64,000 nucleotides of DNA. Origin: Xestospongia muta (Eukaryota > Porifera > Demospongiae > Haplosclerida > Petrosiidae). Of the stretch, positions 33,086 through 44,717 are shown one piece after another. Where the stretch lies: assembly GCA_963693285.1 (NCBI GenBank), contig OY848931.1, positions 4,630,079 through 4,694,078 of the forward strand, given 5' to 3'. The translations under genes were made by a program, and so were the position numbers. The first letter of the stretch is position 1, and each line of letters opens with the position of its first letter. The notes below the pieces were generated by a model. It saw only the letters and a program-made list of their open reading frames with translations, had not been told where the DNA came from and ran no database searches.

Positions 33086-34933
33086 CCGAGTACAGAAGCA
33101 GTCAAATCACTTCATGAAAAGGACTTGATCACTCTTTTTCTGTAAAGACAGACTCACTGGAACCTGTTCTGGCAGACTACCACCATGTCTAACTCGTTAT
33201 GCTGCCTATTACTGGAGAGGATCCTGCTGCTGTTTGTATCTCTCTACCAACTATATGGAGATTTGAATGCTACCGACTACTAAACACCAATCCTGCGATG
33301 AAGGAGATGGTAATGTGAGTCCTGGCACTAAATCTGGTACTGTTCTATGACGAATGGGGAATGCTAGTGACTTACTACTAAGAAAGTAATACGGTGTTAC
33401 TGCTGATGGTGAGTCCTGGCACTAAATCTGGTACTGTTCTGCTACTAATATGATGTAATGGGAATGCTAGTGACTTACTACTGAGAAAAGCAAGAGTCTG
33501 AGTCTGCAAAGTAATACAGTGCTACTACTGATGGTGAGTCTGCGTAATATGGTGCTATAGCAAGAGTCTGGAAAAGCAAGAGTCTGAGTCTGTGTTACTA
33601 CTGATGGTGAGTCTGTGTAATACGGTGCTATAGCAAGAGTCTGAGTTTGCAAAGTAATAGTGTTCTACTACTGATGGTGAGTCTACAATGAGGACAAAGA
33701 AAAGCAACTGTGGAATGCTACTGATCTGCAATGAGGAGACAACAATGCTACTGATCTGCAATGAGGAGACAATAATTCTACTGATCTGCAACGAGGAGAC
33801 AAAAATGCCATTGTGGAATGCTACTGATCTGCAATGAGGACACAAGAAAAGCAACTGCGGAATGCTACTTATCTGCAATGAGATCTGCAACGAGGAGACA
33901 AAAATGCCACTGTGGAATGCTACTGATCTGCAATGAGGACACAAGAAAAGCAACTGCGGAATGCTACTGATCTGCAATGAGATCTGCAACGAGGAGACAA
34001 AAATGCCACTGTGGAATGCTACTGATCCTTATTTATGCAAGTCTACCATATTGTGAATAGATGTCAAGAGTAAAAGTCTAACCAACTGTTTTATGCAAGT
34101 CTACCATATTGTGAATAGATGTCAAGAGTAAAAGTCTAACCAACTGTGAGTCTACCAACAAGAACCATATTGTGAATAGATGTCAAGAGTAAAAGTCTAA
34201 CCAACTGTGAGTCTACCAACAAGAGATGTACCTTATTTATGCAAGTCTACCATATTGTAAACAGATGTCAAGATAAGAGATGTACCTTATTTATGCGATG
34301 TACTTTATTTATGCGAGTCTACCAAGAGATGTACCTTATTTATGCGAGTCTACCAAGAGATGTACCTTATTTATGCGAGTCTAGTCTACTGTGCAAGTCT
34401 ACCATATTGTGAACAGATATGAAGTATCTACTGTCATTACCTACTTTCAAAATGAAGTAATTTCAAGTGCGAGTCTACCATATTGTGAACAGATCTACCA
34501 TATTGTGAACAGATGTCTAACCCCTTGTCAGAAGTCAGTCATGAGGTCAAGAAGTCAGTCAACCTACTTTCAAAATGAAGTAATTTCAAGTGCGAGTCTA
34601 CCATATTGTGAACAGATCTACCATATTGTGAACAGATGTCTAACCCCTTGTCAGAAGTCAGTCATGAGGTCAAGAAGTCAGTCAAGGATACTAATATACA
34701 TTTCTAGGCTAGTATGGGTGAACTAGACTTGGATAACGTACATTATGAATTTTCTAGGCTAGTATGGGTGGACTAGACTAGGATAATTTACATTTTCTAG
34801 GCTGGTGGACTGGACTAGGATGTCTAGTTCATGTACATTTTCTAGGCAAGTATGAGTGAACTAGGTTGGTGGACTGGACTAGGATAAGTCTAGTCCATGT
34901 ACATTTTCTAGGCTAGTGTGGGTAAACTAGACT

Positions 34934-34971
<38 letters not shown>

Positions 34972-37900
34972 AACCTTCAATATGAGATTAGATTTCACAA
35001 TGTGGTTGGATGACAAACCTATTGCCAGAAATCTCAATCTTGAGAAGAGTCTTTGCAAGGGTTTACCACCAGAAGAGTCTACAGCAGAAGATGGAAGTCT
35101 ACCCGAAGAAATTAATTTGTCAATGTGGTTAGATGTTCTGTTCACAATATGCTTGGAGCGGTTAGATGTTCTGTTCACAATATGGTTGGAAGAATCTACA
35201 GCAGAAGATATGAGTCTACCCTGACAAAATTAATGTGGTTAGATGTTCTGTTCACAATCTGGTTGGAAGAGTCTACCTGCAGCAAGTCTACAACAGAAGA
35301 TATGATGAGTCTATCACAATATGGTTGGAGTGGTTAGATGTTCTGTTCACAATGTGGTTGTAGTGGTTAGATGTTCTTGTTTACAATATGGTTGGAAGAG
35401 TCTACAGCAGATGAGTCATTCCTGACAATAGAAAATTAATTTGCCAAGATGTTCTGTTCACAATATGGTTGGACCATTGTTGAGGAGAAGATTACGTAGT
35501 AGTTGAGCAGCCGAAAGATTTCTGGTAGGTTGGCAGAGTTACACCTAAAAAAACATTTTGATTTGTCAATGTGGTTCACAATATGGTTGGAGTCAATGTG
35601 GTTAACAATATGGTTGGAAGAGTCTATCAGCAAGAGTGTACCAAGATGGTTGGAAGAGCAAGAGTGTACAAAGATTGAGTCAAGACTTCCATTGTCAAGA
35701 CCATTGTTGAGGAGAAGATTACCTAGTAGTTGAGCAGCCGAAAGATTTCTGGTAGGTTGGCAGATCATAGGTTGGAAAGTTATTAAGGCTACCATAGTTT
35801 CTACATTAATCTCTTACAATCTTTTTTAATCTTTAGGCATTGTCTACCATTAAAGGAGTCTACCATTCTACTACATTCTACTATCTTTTAAAGGAGCTTA
35901 CCATTCTACTATCATTGTGAATCTACCAGGAGTGTGAGTACCATCTTTTTTAATCTTTAGGCATTGTCTACCATTATGAGTCTACCATTCTACTATCATA
36001 AGAGTGAAGTAAAATATGCGAGTCTACCATATTGTGAACAGATGTTTAATGCAAGTCTATCCAAGTAAAGAGCAAGGGTCTACCATATTGTGAACTGATG
36101 TCTAATGTGAGTCTACCCAAGTGAAGTAAAACAAGTCTACCAGAAGTGTAAAACGAGTCTACATAATGTGAACAGATGTCTAATGAACAAGTGAAGTAAA
36201 ATATGCAAGTCTACCATATTGTGAACCGATGTCTAATGTGAGTCTACCCAAGAGAAGTAAAACGGGTCTACCAGAAGTAAAACGAGTCTACATAATGTGA
36301 ACAGATGTCTAACGAACAAGTGAAGTAAAATATGCGAGTCTACCATATTGTGAACAGGTGTCTAATGCGAGTCTAATGAACAAGTGAAGTAAAATATGCG
36401 AGTCTACATGAACAGATGTTTAAATGCAAGTCTACCCAAGTAAAGAGCAAAAAAAGTCTACCATATTGTTAACAGATCTTTTATGCGAATCTACCGTCAA
36501 GTAAAGAGCAAGCGTCTACCATATTGTGAACAGATGTAACAGATGTCTAATTTTATGCGAGTCTACCCAAGTAAAGAGCAAAAGAGTCTACCATATTGTA
36601 AACTGATGTCTAACGCGAGTCTACCCAAGTGAAGTAAAACGAGTGTAAACTGATGTCTAACGCGAGTCTACCCAAGTGAAGTAAAACGAGTCTACCAGAA
36701 GTGTAAAACGAGTCTACATAATGTAAAACGAGTCTACCAGAAGTGTAAAACAAGTCTACATAATGTGAACAGATGTCTAACGAACAAGTGAAATATGCAA
36801 GTCTACCATATTGTGAACAGATGTCTAATGTGAGTCTACCCAAGTGAAGTAAAACGGGTCTACCAGAAGTAAAACGAGTCTACATAATGTGAACAGATGT
36901 CTAATGAACAAGTGAAGTAAAATATGCGAGTCTACTGTGCGAGTCTACCATATTGTGAACAGATGTTTTATGCGAATCTACCGTCAAGTAAAGAGCAAGC
37001 GTCTACCATATTGTGAACAGATGTAACAGATGTCTAATTTTATGCGAGTCTACCCAAGTAAAGAGCAAAAGAGTCTACCATATTGTAAACTGATGTCTAA
37101 CGCGAGTCTACCCAAGTGAAGTAAAACGAGTCTACCAGAAGTGTAAAACGAGTCTACATAATGTGAACAGATGTCTAACGAACAAGTGAAGTAAAATATG
37201 CGAGTCTACCATATTGTGAACAGGTGTCTAATGCGAGTCTAATGAACAAGTGAAGTAAAATATGCGAGTCTACATGAACAGATGTTTAAATGCAAGTCTA
37301 CCCAAGTAAAGAGCAAAAAAAGTCTACCATATTGTTAACAGATGTTTTATGCGAATCTACCGTCAAGTAAAGAGCAAGCGTCTACCATATTGTGAACAGA
37401 TGTAACAGATGTCTAATTTTATGCGAGTCTACCCAAGTAAAGAGCAAAAGAGTCTACCATATTGTAAACTGATGTCTAACGCGAGTCTACCCAAGTGAAG
37501 TAAAACGAGTCTACCAGAAGTGTAAAACGAGTCTACATAATGTGAACAGATGTCTAACGAACAAGTGAAGTAAAATATGCAAGTCTACCATATTGTGAAC
37601 AGATGTCTAATGCGAGTCTACCCAAGTGAAGTAAAATGAGTCTACCAGAAGTAAAACGAGTCTACATAATGTGAACAGATGTCTAACGAACAAGTGAAGT
37701 AAAATATGTGAGTCTACCATATTGTGAACAGATGAGAACAGATGTTTAATGCGAGTCTACCCAAGTAAAGAGCAAAAGTCTACCCAAGTAAAGAGCAAAA
37801 GAGTCTACCATATTGTGAACAGATGTCTAATGCGACTAATACAAGTAAATATGCAAGTCTACCAACAAGAGCAAAAGTCTACTGTGCAAGTCTACCATAT

Positions 37901-38325
37901 TGTGAACAGATCACCTACTTTGTCCTGTGAACAGATGTCTGATCCTTTGTCAGAAGACATGAGATCTGATGTGTTTCAGAAATGGTGCAATCTCCCATAT
38001 TGTGAACAGATCCACCTCTAGTCCAATGTACATTTCTAGGCTAGTATGGGTTAACTAGACTAGGATAACATACATTTTCATTGTAGTTGAGCAGCCGAAA
38101 GATTTCTGGTACGTCTACCATTCTACTATCATTGTGAATCTACCAAGAGTGTGAGTACCAACCATTAAAGAAGTCTACCATTCTACTACATTTCATCTTT
38201 TAAAGGAGTCTACCATTCTACTATTCCAACTGTTTAATATAACTGTTTTGAGCAATTTTTGATGTTACCATGAGTCTCTGTGTTAAAATGCTAAAATTTT
38301 TTGTTTGTGCAGACTGATCGTGGTG

Positions 38326-38355
38326 ACGTAGTCTCGTTTGCTTTAGCCTCTCTGA
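38326..38355 (+). other. Exon-like segment at the 3' end of element I
   Basis: Between a pyrimidine-rich TGTGCAG and a GAG/GTAACTG donor lies about 45 bp that can encode TDRGDVVSFALASLR. The equivalent in element II (about 52910-52957) encodes TDRGDVVLFALASLR and keeps both splice signals. Parent protein not recognised. Coordinates mark the core of the segment. Confidence 0.4.
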
Positions 38356-38403
38356 GGTAACTGTATATATGTTATGAACTACAAGTGGACACTAACTGTA
38401 TAC

Positions 38404-38500
38404 TTGTTCTTGCTCACATCTTACATTTACCAGATAATGCTAAAAAACCCAAAATATTATGATAAATCTTATGACCTAAAGATGGTCTTCACCTGAAATT
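38404..38500 (+). pseudogene. P450 last-exon fragment after element I
   Basis: Sequence related to the final CYP4 exon (LAHIL..LPDNAKEPK..LRPKDGLHLK) resumes immediately after the element, with small deletions and a stop. It is the orphan 3' end of the pseudogene that starts at 31782. Confidence 0.8.
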
Positions 38501-38628
38501 CAGTTTGATTAAATAATATCGGAATGTCTCTTCATTTGTTCCTCTGTTGTGTAGGAGAAGTAATTACGAGTGGGTGGTTAGAATATCAGCAAACTACCCA
38601 ACTCCACCCCCCTGCAATTCTACTTGAA

Positions 38629-38931
38629 ATGGAGTTCTCTTTGTGGCTAGTTCTACAAACTTTATTTGAGTTATCTTACTTGTTTAAGTATCTTTTGCCC
38701 TATATCTACCGTACAATAAAACGTCAATGGAGAATCTATACATCGTTAAAACAACTTCCCTGTGACCCACAACAACATTGGTTGATGGGACATTCTTTAA
38801 AAGTAAGCTGAAAAAGATTAAAGTATATATTGAACTATTCTGGTGAATTACTCGAGTATTTATCATCATGGTCAAAGCTTGGCAAGATTGTCAGGGTAAC
38901 AGCTGGCCCTTTTTTTGAAGCAGGAATGTGT
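38629..38931 (+). pseudogene. Second P450 pseudogene fragment (exons 1-2)
   Basis: Exon 1 starts MEFSLWLVLQTLFELSYLF, with an altered transmembrane anchor (several small indels), then the normal QWRIYTSLKQLPCDPQQHW. Exon 2 has lost its acceptor and first residues (IVRTMY). At 38932 the coding sequence jumps into repeat DNA of the element type, so the remainder is missing. Confidence 0.82.
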
Positions 38932-39297
38932 GCTACTACTGATGGTGAGTCCTGGCACTAAATCTGGTACTGTTCTGCTACTGATATGACGAAATGGAAA
39001 TGCTAGTGACTTACTACTAAGAAAGTAATACGGTGCTACTACTGATGGTGAGTCCTGGCACTAAATCTGGTACTGTTCTGCTACTGATATGACAAAATAG
39101 GAATGCTAGTGACTTACTATTAAGAAAAGCAAGAGTCTGAGTCTGATATGACGAAATGGGAATGCTAGTGACTTACTACTAAGAAAAGCAAGAGTCTGAG
39201 TCTGCAATGAGGACACAAGAAAAGCAACTGTGGAATGCTACTGATCTGCAATGAGGAGACAACAATGCTACTGATCTGCAACGAGGAGACAAAATAA
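38932..39297 (+). repeat. Third, partial copy of the minisatellite element
   Basis: About 365 bp of 'GCTACTACTGATGGTGAGTC' and 'TCTGCAATGAGGA' units, the same as the 5' repeat class of elements I and II, but without the promoter-like leader or 3' segment. It is fused directly to P450 exon 2 sequence. Confidence 0.8.
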
Positions 39298-39682
39298 ATC
39301 ATATTTAACGTGTGCTTAGCCAATTTCATTAATTATTACTTTTATGTCATTTGATATCAATTTAGGTATTTCATTTGTTCCTCTTCCATTAGATGGCAGC
39401 AAAACGATCACAAATAACCACAATAGGAATGGCAGCATATATGAAAATCCATACCTACTAGCCAATAAGCTAAGGATCATTATAAGAAATATCACTATAT
39501 ATAGCAATACAAAGTTGAAGCTATGATTTAGCTAATAATTAGATGTAGGGATTTTCATACCCGACATTCTCACTGTTGTCTCCTTTGAGATCCTTTACAC
39601 TTCATGAAATTTACAACCATTTGTTTGTGCACTTAAGAAGGCTAAAACTGATTGTTAAATACCTGACTACTCAGTCTCAGGC
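39298..39682. other. Unassigned spacer before duplicated block II
   Basis: About 385 bp of AT-rich sequence not seen elsewhere in the window. No exon, repeat or RNA gene was recognised. The next block starts with a duplicate of the broken tail of member 3. Confidence 0.5.
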
Positions 39683-39771
39683 TGGGTCAACCCAAATATA
39701 ATGATACTGAAAACATCAGATGATGTCCACTGGTACTAATATTTATTAAAGGAAAATTTATTAATTACACC

Positions 39772-39784
39772 TGAACTCTGACCT
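39772..39784 (+). promoter_or_regulatory. Conserved DR1-like motif upstream of member 7
   Basis: TGAACTCTGACCT, 43 bp before the ATG at 39815. Confidence 0.5.
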
Positions 39785-39814
39785 TTCAGTAGTGATCATT
39801 GTAGTATTAAAAAA

Positions 39815-40819
39815 ATGAAGGCAACTATTGGATTTTTATGTTCGATAATTCTCTGTGGGTTTCCATACTTCATTTGTCAACCATTGCCCCGACCTCCTGT
39901 TATTTCTGAGACTTTCTCCTTTACAGTTAGTATAATAAACTAAAAACTAGATTACAATCATTTTTTTCAGTATAGAGCATTTATTGAGAGTAGTGAAGGT
40001 CAAATGGTACTGCTTGTTCAAGGTATCTCTACTTTACTATAGACTATTTTGTATTTGTTACTTTAGGTAAATTATCACAAGATTATGAGGCTAATAAAGA
40101 TGTTGCTGAAGGAATTTGGTTTTCAAATGGTATACGATTTGAAAAAATTTGGCAGTTAGATCGATATGATATAAACAAGACATATAGTATTGAATGGTAT
40201 GTGTTCTGCACTATAGTCTGCATTTAATTTTACAAGAATGTATAAAACACATTGAAAGAGGTAATTGATACCTAGTAATGACATGATGTCAACTAATATT
40301 TTATTAACCAATAATGAACTTAATCCAATGAGAATCCTAAAGCACTTTTTATAGTTGTAGAGCAATGAAATATGCTACTATTTTGTTACTGTGTTCTCTG
40401 ATGAATATAAGTATTTATCATTGATATTGTTTATTACTGATTCTTTAGGAAAGGAGAAAATCCCAGAACACCATGTCATGAACAAACAGCATATGAACAT
40501 GTACAAGCCATGTGGGACTGGGTTAAGTATGCCAAATATAACATTACTGAAGAATATGAACACCACAAGATTGATATCTATGTATATAAAGTTAGTTAAT
40601 GACGTATTCCTAGCATATTTGACCTTTTGACCTTTATAGATGAATGAAACTGAGCAATCAATAGGAGTATTACATGATGATCCGAGTATACCTTATTTCT
40701 ATAGGCAAATTAGCCCTGATTTTGGGTTTAAGCCTTTTACTATTTATTTTGATACCTTTGAGTCGTTTATACGAGATACTCATGTATTTGATATTCCACC
40801 TGATTGTTGGTCTTTGTGA
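39815..40819 (+). CDS. Secreted-protein family member 7 (A-type), intact
   Basis: This is the sound version of the A-type gene. The start is MKATIGFLCSIILCGFPYF, the conserved exon-4 donor (AAAGTTAG) is kept, and exon 5 has CGA (Arg) where members 4 and 10 have TGA. It therefore reads through to FDIPPDCWSL and then a stop. Family motifs are LDRYDINKTYSIEW, a Cys in TPCHEQ, MWDWVKYAKYNITEEYEHH and IDIYVYK. It is shorter at the C-terminus than B-type members, lacking the basic KLFKLF tail. The first exon encodes an evident signal peptide. Two cysteines remain in the mature protein. It lies in block II of the segmental duplication, followed by the B-type member 8. Confidence 0.77.
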
Positions 40820-41185
40820 GAAGAAAAGAAATTTTAAAGTTATTTTGAAGTATAGACTCAATAATTTATTGAGGCATATTGTTATGCATTCTTATATATT
40901 GTTATACATTGTTTACTATTGCTTTAATGATTTGAATTCCATACTGTTTATTGACTATTGCAAACTGTTGTAGTTGTTGTATTGCCGTGTGAGTTATTTC
41001 AAGAAAATTAATTAATTGGTGCTATATATAGATTTACTTATCATTGTATTAAACCTTGAACCTTAAACCCTCAAACTAAATTTGACCTTAAAGACATAAA
41101 TTGTTAGTTCACGTGCTCATGCAGCTGTGAGTGACCTTACCATTGTAAGTTTTAAAATTTTTCGGTTACAGCAGTTCAGTTGAAG

Positions 41186-42183
41186 ATGAAAGTGGCAATT
41201 GTATTGCTGTGTTTGATGGTTTCCTCTTTTGCTCAACCACCATCTCAACACCCTGTTATTTCTGAGACTTTCACTAGTAAAGTGAGTATGATAGTAAACA
41301 ATTGTAGCATGATTTATTTTTACAGATAAGAGGGGAATCAATCAGCAAAAATGAAAAAGAACGTATGCTAATTAATAGTGAGTTTATTATGTACTACATA
41401 CAGATCTGTTTTTTATTCCAATTTCACCTATGCTACTCATATTGTTAGAACTAATATATACTTGTGATCAAGAAATTATAGCCTTGTGCTTTACAAGCAT
41501 GTATGTATATATTATGTGCAATAAAATTAAAAGTCAAATTTGAAGTATCTTTATTGTTCATTGTCTTGTTTTAGTGAAATTAGTACGAGATTTTCAGGCT
41601 AAAAAACAAGTTTATGAACAAACCATTGCTTTAAAAGGTATGCCACTTGACCATCAGTGGGACCTGTTACGATATGACCTTAACAAGACCTATTACATGT
41701 CATGGTATGTATAATATATTTATATATATATAATTGTTTATGATTGAGTTTGTTGCTAATTCAATATTTTATAGGGAAGGTGACAGTCCTAGAGGATCGT
41801 GTTATGGACAACAAGGTGCTGATGACTTTTATCCTCTATGGGACTGGGTCAAGTATGCTAAATATAATGAAACTGAAGAGTATAATCATCATAAAGTTGA
41901 TATCTATGTGTACAAGGTAAGTCAGTAACATATATTGCTCTTTTTATGTCACCTACAATAGATGAATGCCACTGAATTGTCACTTGGAGTATTGCATGAA
42001 GATCCTAACACTCCTTATATCTATAGAGAAATTAATATTAATAATAATGTTGTCTACAAATTTGATAGCTTTGAGCCAGCTGTACATGACGTTCATGCAT
42101 TTGATGTTCCTCAAGTATGCCAGTCCTCGATGATAAAGAAACCACAATTTCAAGATAGGCCAAAATTGTTTAAGTTGTTTTAA
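41186..42183 (+). CDS. Secreted-protein family member 8 (B-type), intact
   Basis: Near-identical to member 5, with the same five exons, signal peptide (MKVAIVLLCLMVSSFAQ), Cys-containing RGSCYGQQ, WDWVKYAKYNETEEYNHH and HAFDVPQVCQ motifs, and the KLFKLF tail. A few replacements are seen (for example ISKNEKERMLIN in exon 2, and VVYKFDSF for VVYYFDSF in exon 5). Introns are equally similar, so the duplication is recent. No lesions seen. The function is as uncertain as for the rest of the family. Confidence 0.8.
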
Positions 42184-42329
42184 AAAACAATGCGCTGTTA
42201 AATTTACTTTTTTCTGTTTTTGCTGATTTGTCTTGATCATTGTAACCTTGAACTTTGAACCTTGAACTTCTAATTGAATAAATTTGACCTTAGGTTTAGT
42301 CCACTTCAGTGCACTACCTAATTTAAAAT

Positions 42330-43200
42330 TTTAAGGTCGTGTGGTATCTTGTTTGATTGCTCTCTCTTATGCACAGCCACTTTCTCATCTCTTATGCACA
42401 GCCACTTTCTCAACATACTGTTGTTTCTGAGACCTTTCCCAGAACAGTTGGTAGATCAGTTTTTCTACCATGTAAACAAGCAACTTAAGATAGGCATACT
42501 GATAATTCAACAATCATGATGATTTAGATTGTACAAGATATCTTCGGATTACATGGGTTAACAGTTGTTAGACAATTTTAAACACCTGTAGAAAAATATA
42601 CTTTGTATTCCTTTATAAAGGTCAGATGACAATATGTTTACTAAAGTGAACGAGTATATATTGAAGGTGAATCTTACCTGTTTTAAACTATATGTTTATG
42701 GCTGTTCTTTACAGGTGCTAAGCTTGCGTGAGATTTTTAAGCTAAAAATAGCTTCATTAATCAGTTAGGGCTTTGGTACACAATCCATTTGATCACACTT
42801 TGGACTTAGATAGATCTGATATGACTGTCTTTCCAAATTGAATGGTATGTTCATGGTAAAATAATTCAATTATATGTGACCTGATTTGCAATAAGGGACC
42901 ACTAAAACATCTCAAAAAACCATTTCGTTGTTTGTACAGTTATCATTAATAGTTGTGTAAATATAGCATCTGTATGTATATAAAACAGTTTCTGAGTTGT
43001 TTTAACAGTGGTCCCTTTTCACAAATCAGGTCACAAATGTTTACCAGAAGCAGTCCCTTATGCTATACATAAACTCAAATCTTTCCAGAGACTATTTACT
43101 AAATATCCTGATAATAGTAATTTCTCTCCTATATAGGACTGAGTAAGTATTTTAAATACAATGCCACTACTCACTAGTACTAATTTGATATCTACATAAC
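42330..43200 (+). pseudogene. Degenerate secreted-protein relic, block II copy (psi-9)
   Basis: Same decayed relic as at 30893-31755, with a short internal duplication near the 5' end (the CAGCCACTTTCTCA stretch appears twice) and the MITE at 42876-43034. No usable reading frame. Confidence 0.75.
42876..43034. mobile_element. MITE copy 2
   Basis: GTGACCTGATTTG at the left end and CAAATCAGGTCAC at the right end; about 159 bp; internal sequence collinear with copy 1 but with a short deletion near the middle. Confidence 0.72.
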
Positions 43201-43337
43201 ATGAGCCTATAGCTATAGAGGAACTACCTAGCTAGCAAATGGGTTCAATTTTCTCTTTTACTTTATGCTCTAATTAAATCAAGTGGATCAATACAATCAT
43301 TTTCTCTCAAGGTATTTATTTTACATTCCATTATTAG

Positions 43338-43595
43338 ACATTTGATCCTCTACATTTTACACCAGAGAACAGTAAAGGACATCGTCATCTTTTATAAAGA
43401 AGAAAAATTAAATGTCAACAAAACGTTGAACTCCACCCCCCTGCAATTCCACTTGAAATGGAGTTGTCTTTGAGCCTAGTTCTACAAACTTTATTTGCTG
43501 TTATCCTACTTATTTATCTTTTGCCCTATATCTACCGTACAATAAAACATCAATGGAGAATCTATACATTGTTAAAACAACTTCCCTGTGACCTA
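43338..43595 (+). pseudogene. P450 exon scraps, block II (near-haem exon relic plus exon 1)
   Basis: At about 43340-43395 a copy of the exon encoding TFDPLRFTPENSKG is preserved with its acceptor. It is followed by a fresh exon 1 (MELSLSLVLQTLFAVILLIY..QWRIY) at about 43457. Exon 1 is cut at LKQLPCDLQQ and fused directly to exon 3 of a secreted-protein gene. The fusion is out of frame and stops within a few codons. Confidence 0.78.
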
Positions 43596-44343
43596 CAACA
43601 AATTATCACAAGATTATGAGGCTAATAAAGATGTTGCTGAAAGAATTTGGTTTTCAAATGGTATACAATTTGAAAAAATTTGGCAGTTAGATCAATATGA
43701 TATAAACAAGACATATAGTGTTGAATGGTATGTGTTCTGCACTATAGTCTGCATTTAATTTTACAAGAATATGTAAAGCACATTGAAAGAGGTAATTGAT
43801 ACCTTGTAATGACATAATGTCAACTAATATTTTATTAACCAATAATGAACTTAAATCCAATGAGAGTCCTAAAGCACTTTTTATAGTTGTAGAGCAATGA
43901 AATATGCTACTATTTTGTTACTGTGTTCTCTGATGAATATAAGTATTCATCATTGATACTATTTATTATTTATTCTTTAGGAAAGGAGAACCTCCCAGAA
44001 CACCATGTCATGAACAAACAGCATATGAACATGTACAAGCCATGTGGGACTGGGTTAAGTATGCCAAATATAACATTACTGAAGAATATGAACACCACAA
44101 GATTGATATCTATGTATATAAAGTTAGTTAATGATGTATTCCTAGTATGTTTGACCTTTTGACCTTTATAGATGAATGAAACTGAGCAATCAATAGGAGT
44201 ATTACATGATGATCCGAGTATACCTTATTTCTATAGGCAAATTAGCCCTGATTTTGGGTTTAAGCCTTTTACTATTTATTTTGATACCTTTGAGTCATTT
44301 ATATGAGATACTCATGTATTTGATATTCCACCTGATTATTAGT
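43596..44343 (+). pseudogene. Secreted-protein family member 10 (A-type), 5' truncated
   Basis: Exons 3, 4 and 5 are present, but exons 1-2, the signal peptide and the promoter are replaced by P450 exon 1. Exon 5 has the same CGA-to-TGA stop as member 4, and the final Cys codon region reads DY then stop. The exon-4 donor (AAAGTTAG) is intact, unlike member 4. Confidence 0.82.
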
Positions 44344-44717
44344 CTTTGTGAAAAGAAAATAAATTTTAAAGTTATTTTGAAGTATAGACTCAATAATTTA
44401 TTGAGGCATATTGTTATGCATTCTTATATATTGTTATACATTGTTTACTATTGCTTTAATGATTTGAATTCCATACTGTTTATTGACTATTGCAAACTGT
44501 TGTAGTTGTTGTATTGCTGTGTGAGTTATTTCAAGAAAATTAATTAATTGCTGCTATATATAGATTTACTTATCATTGTATTAAACCTTGAACCTTAAAC
44601 CCTCAAACTAAATTTGACCTTAAAGACGTAAATTGTTAGTTCACGTGCTCATGCAGCTGTGAGTGACCTTACCATTGTAAGTTTTAAAATTTTTCGGTTA
44701 CAGCAGTTCAGTTGAAG

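Noticed and set aside
32940..33300. LTR of a retrotransposon
   Set aside because: The leader has promoter motifs, but no second terminal copy, primer-binding site or polymerase coding sequence was found, so I did not call it an LTR.
34391..35337. Small frames such as MRLDFTMWLDDKPIARN and HIVNRCLTPC-type repeats
   Set aside because: They follow the minisatellite units, shift frame between units and are not kept between elements I and II.
34030..38030. CRISPR-like regular repeats
   Set aside because: Units are degenerate, spacers are not of constant size and are themselves repeats, both orientations occur, and the genome is eukaryotic; this is a minisatellite.
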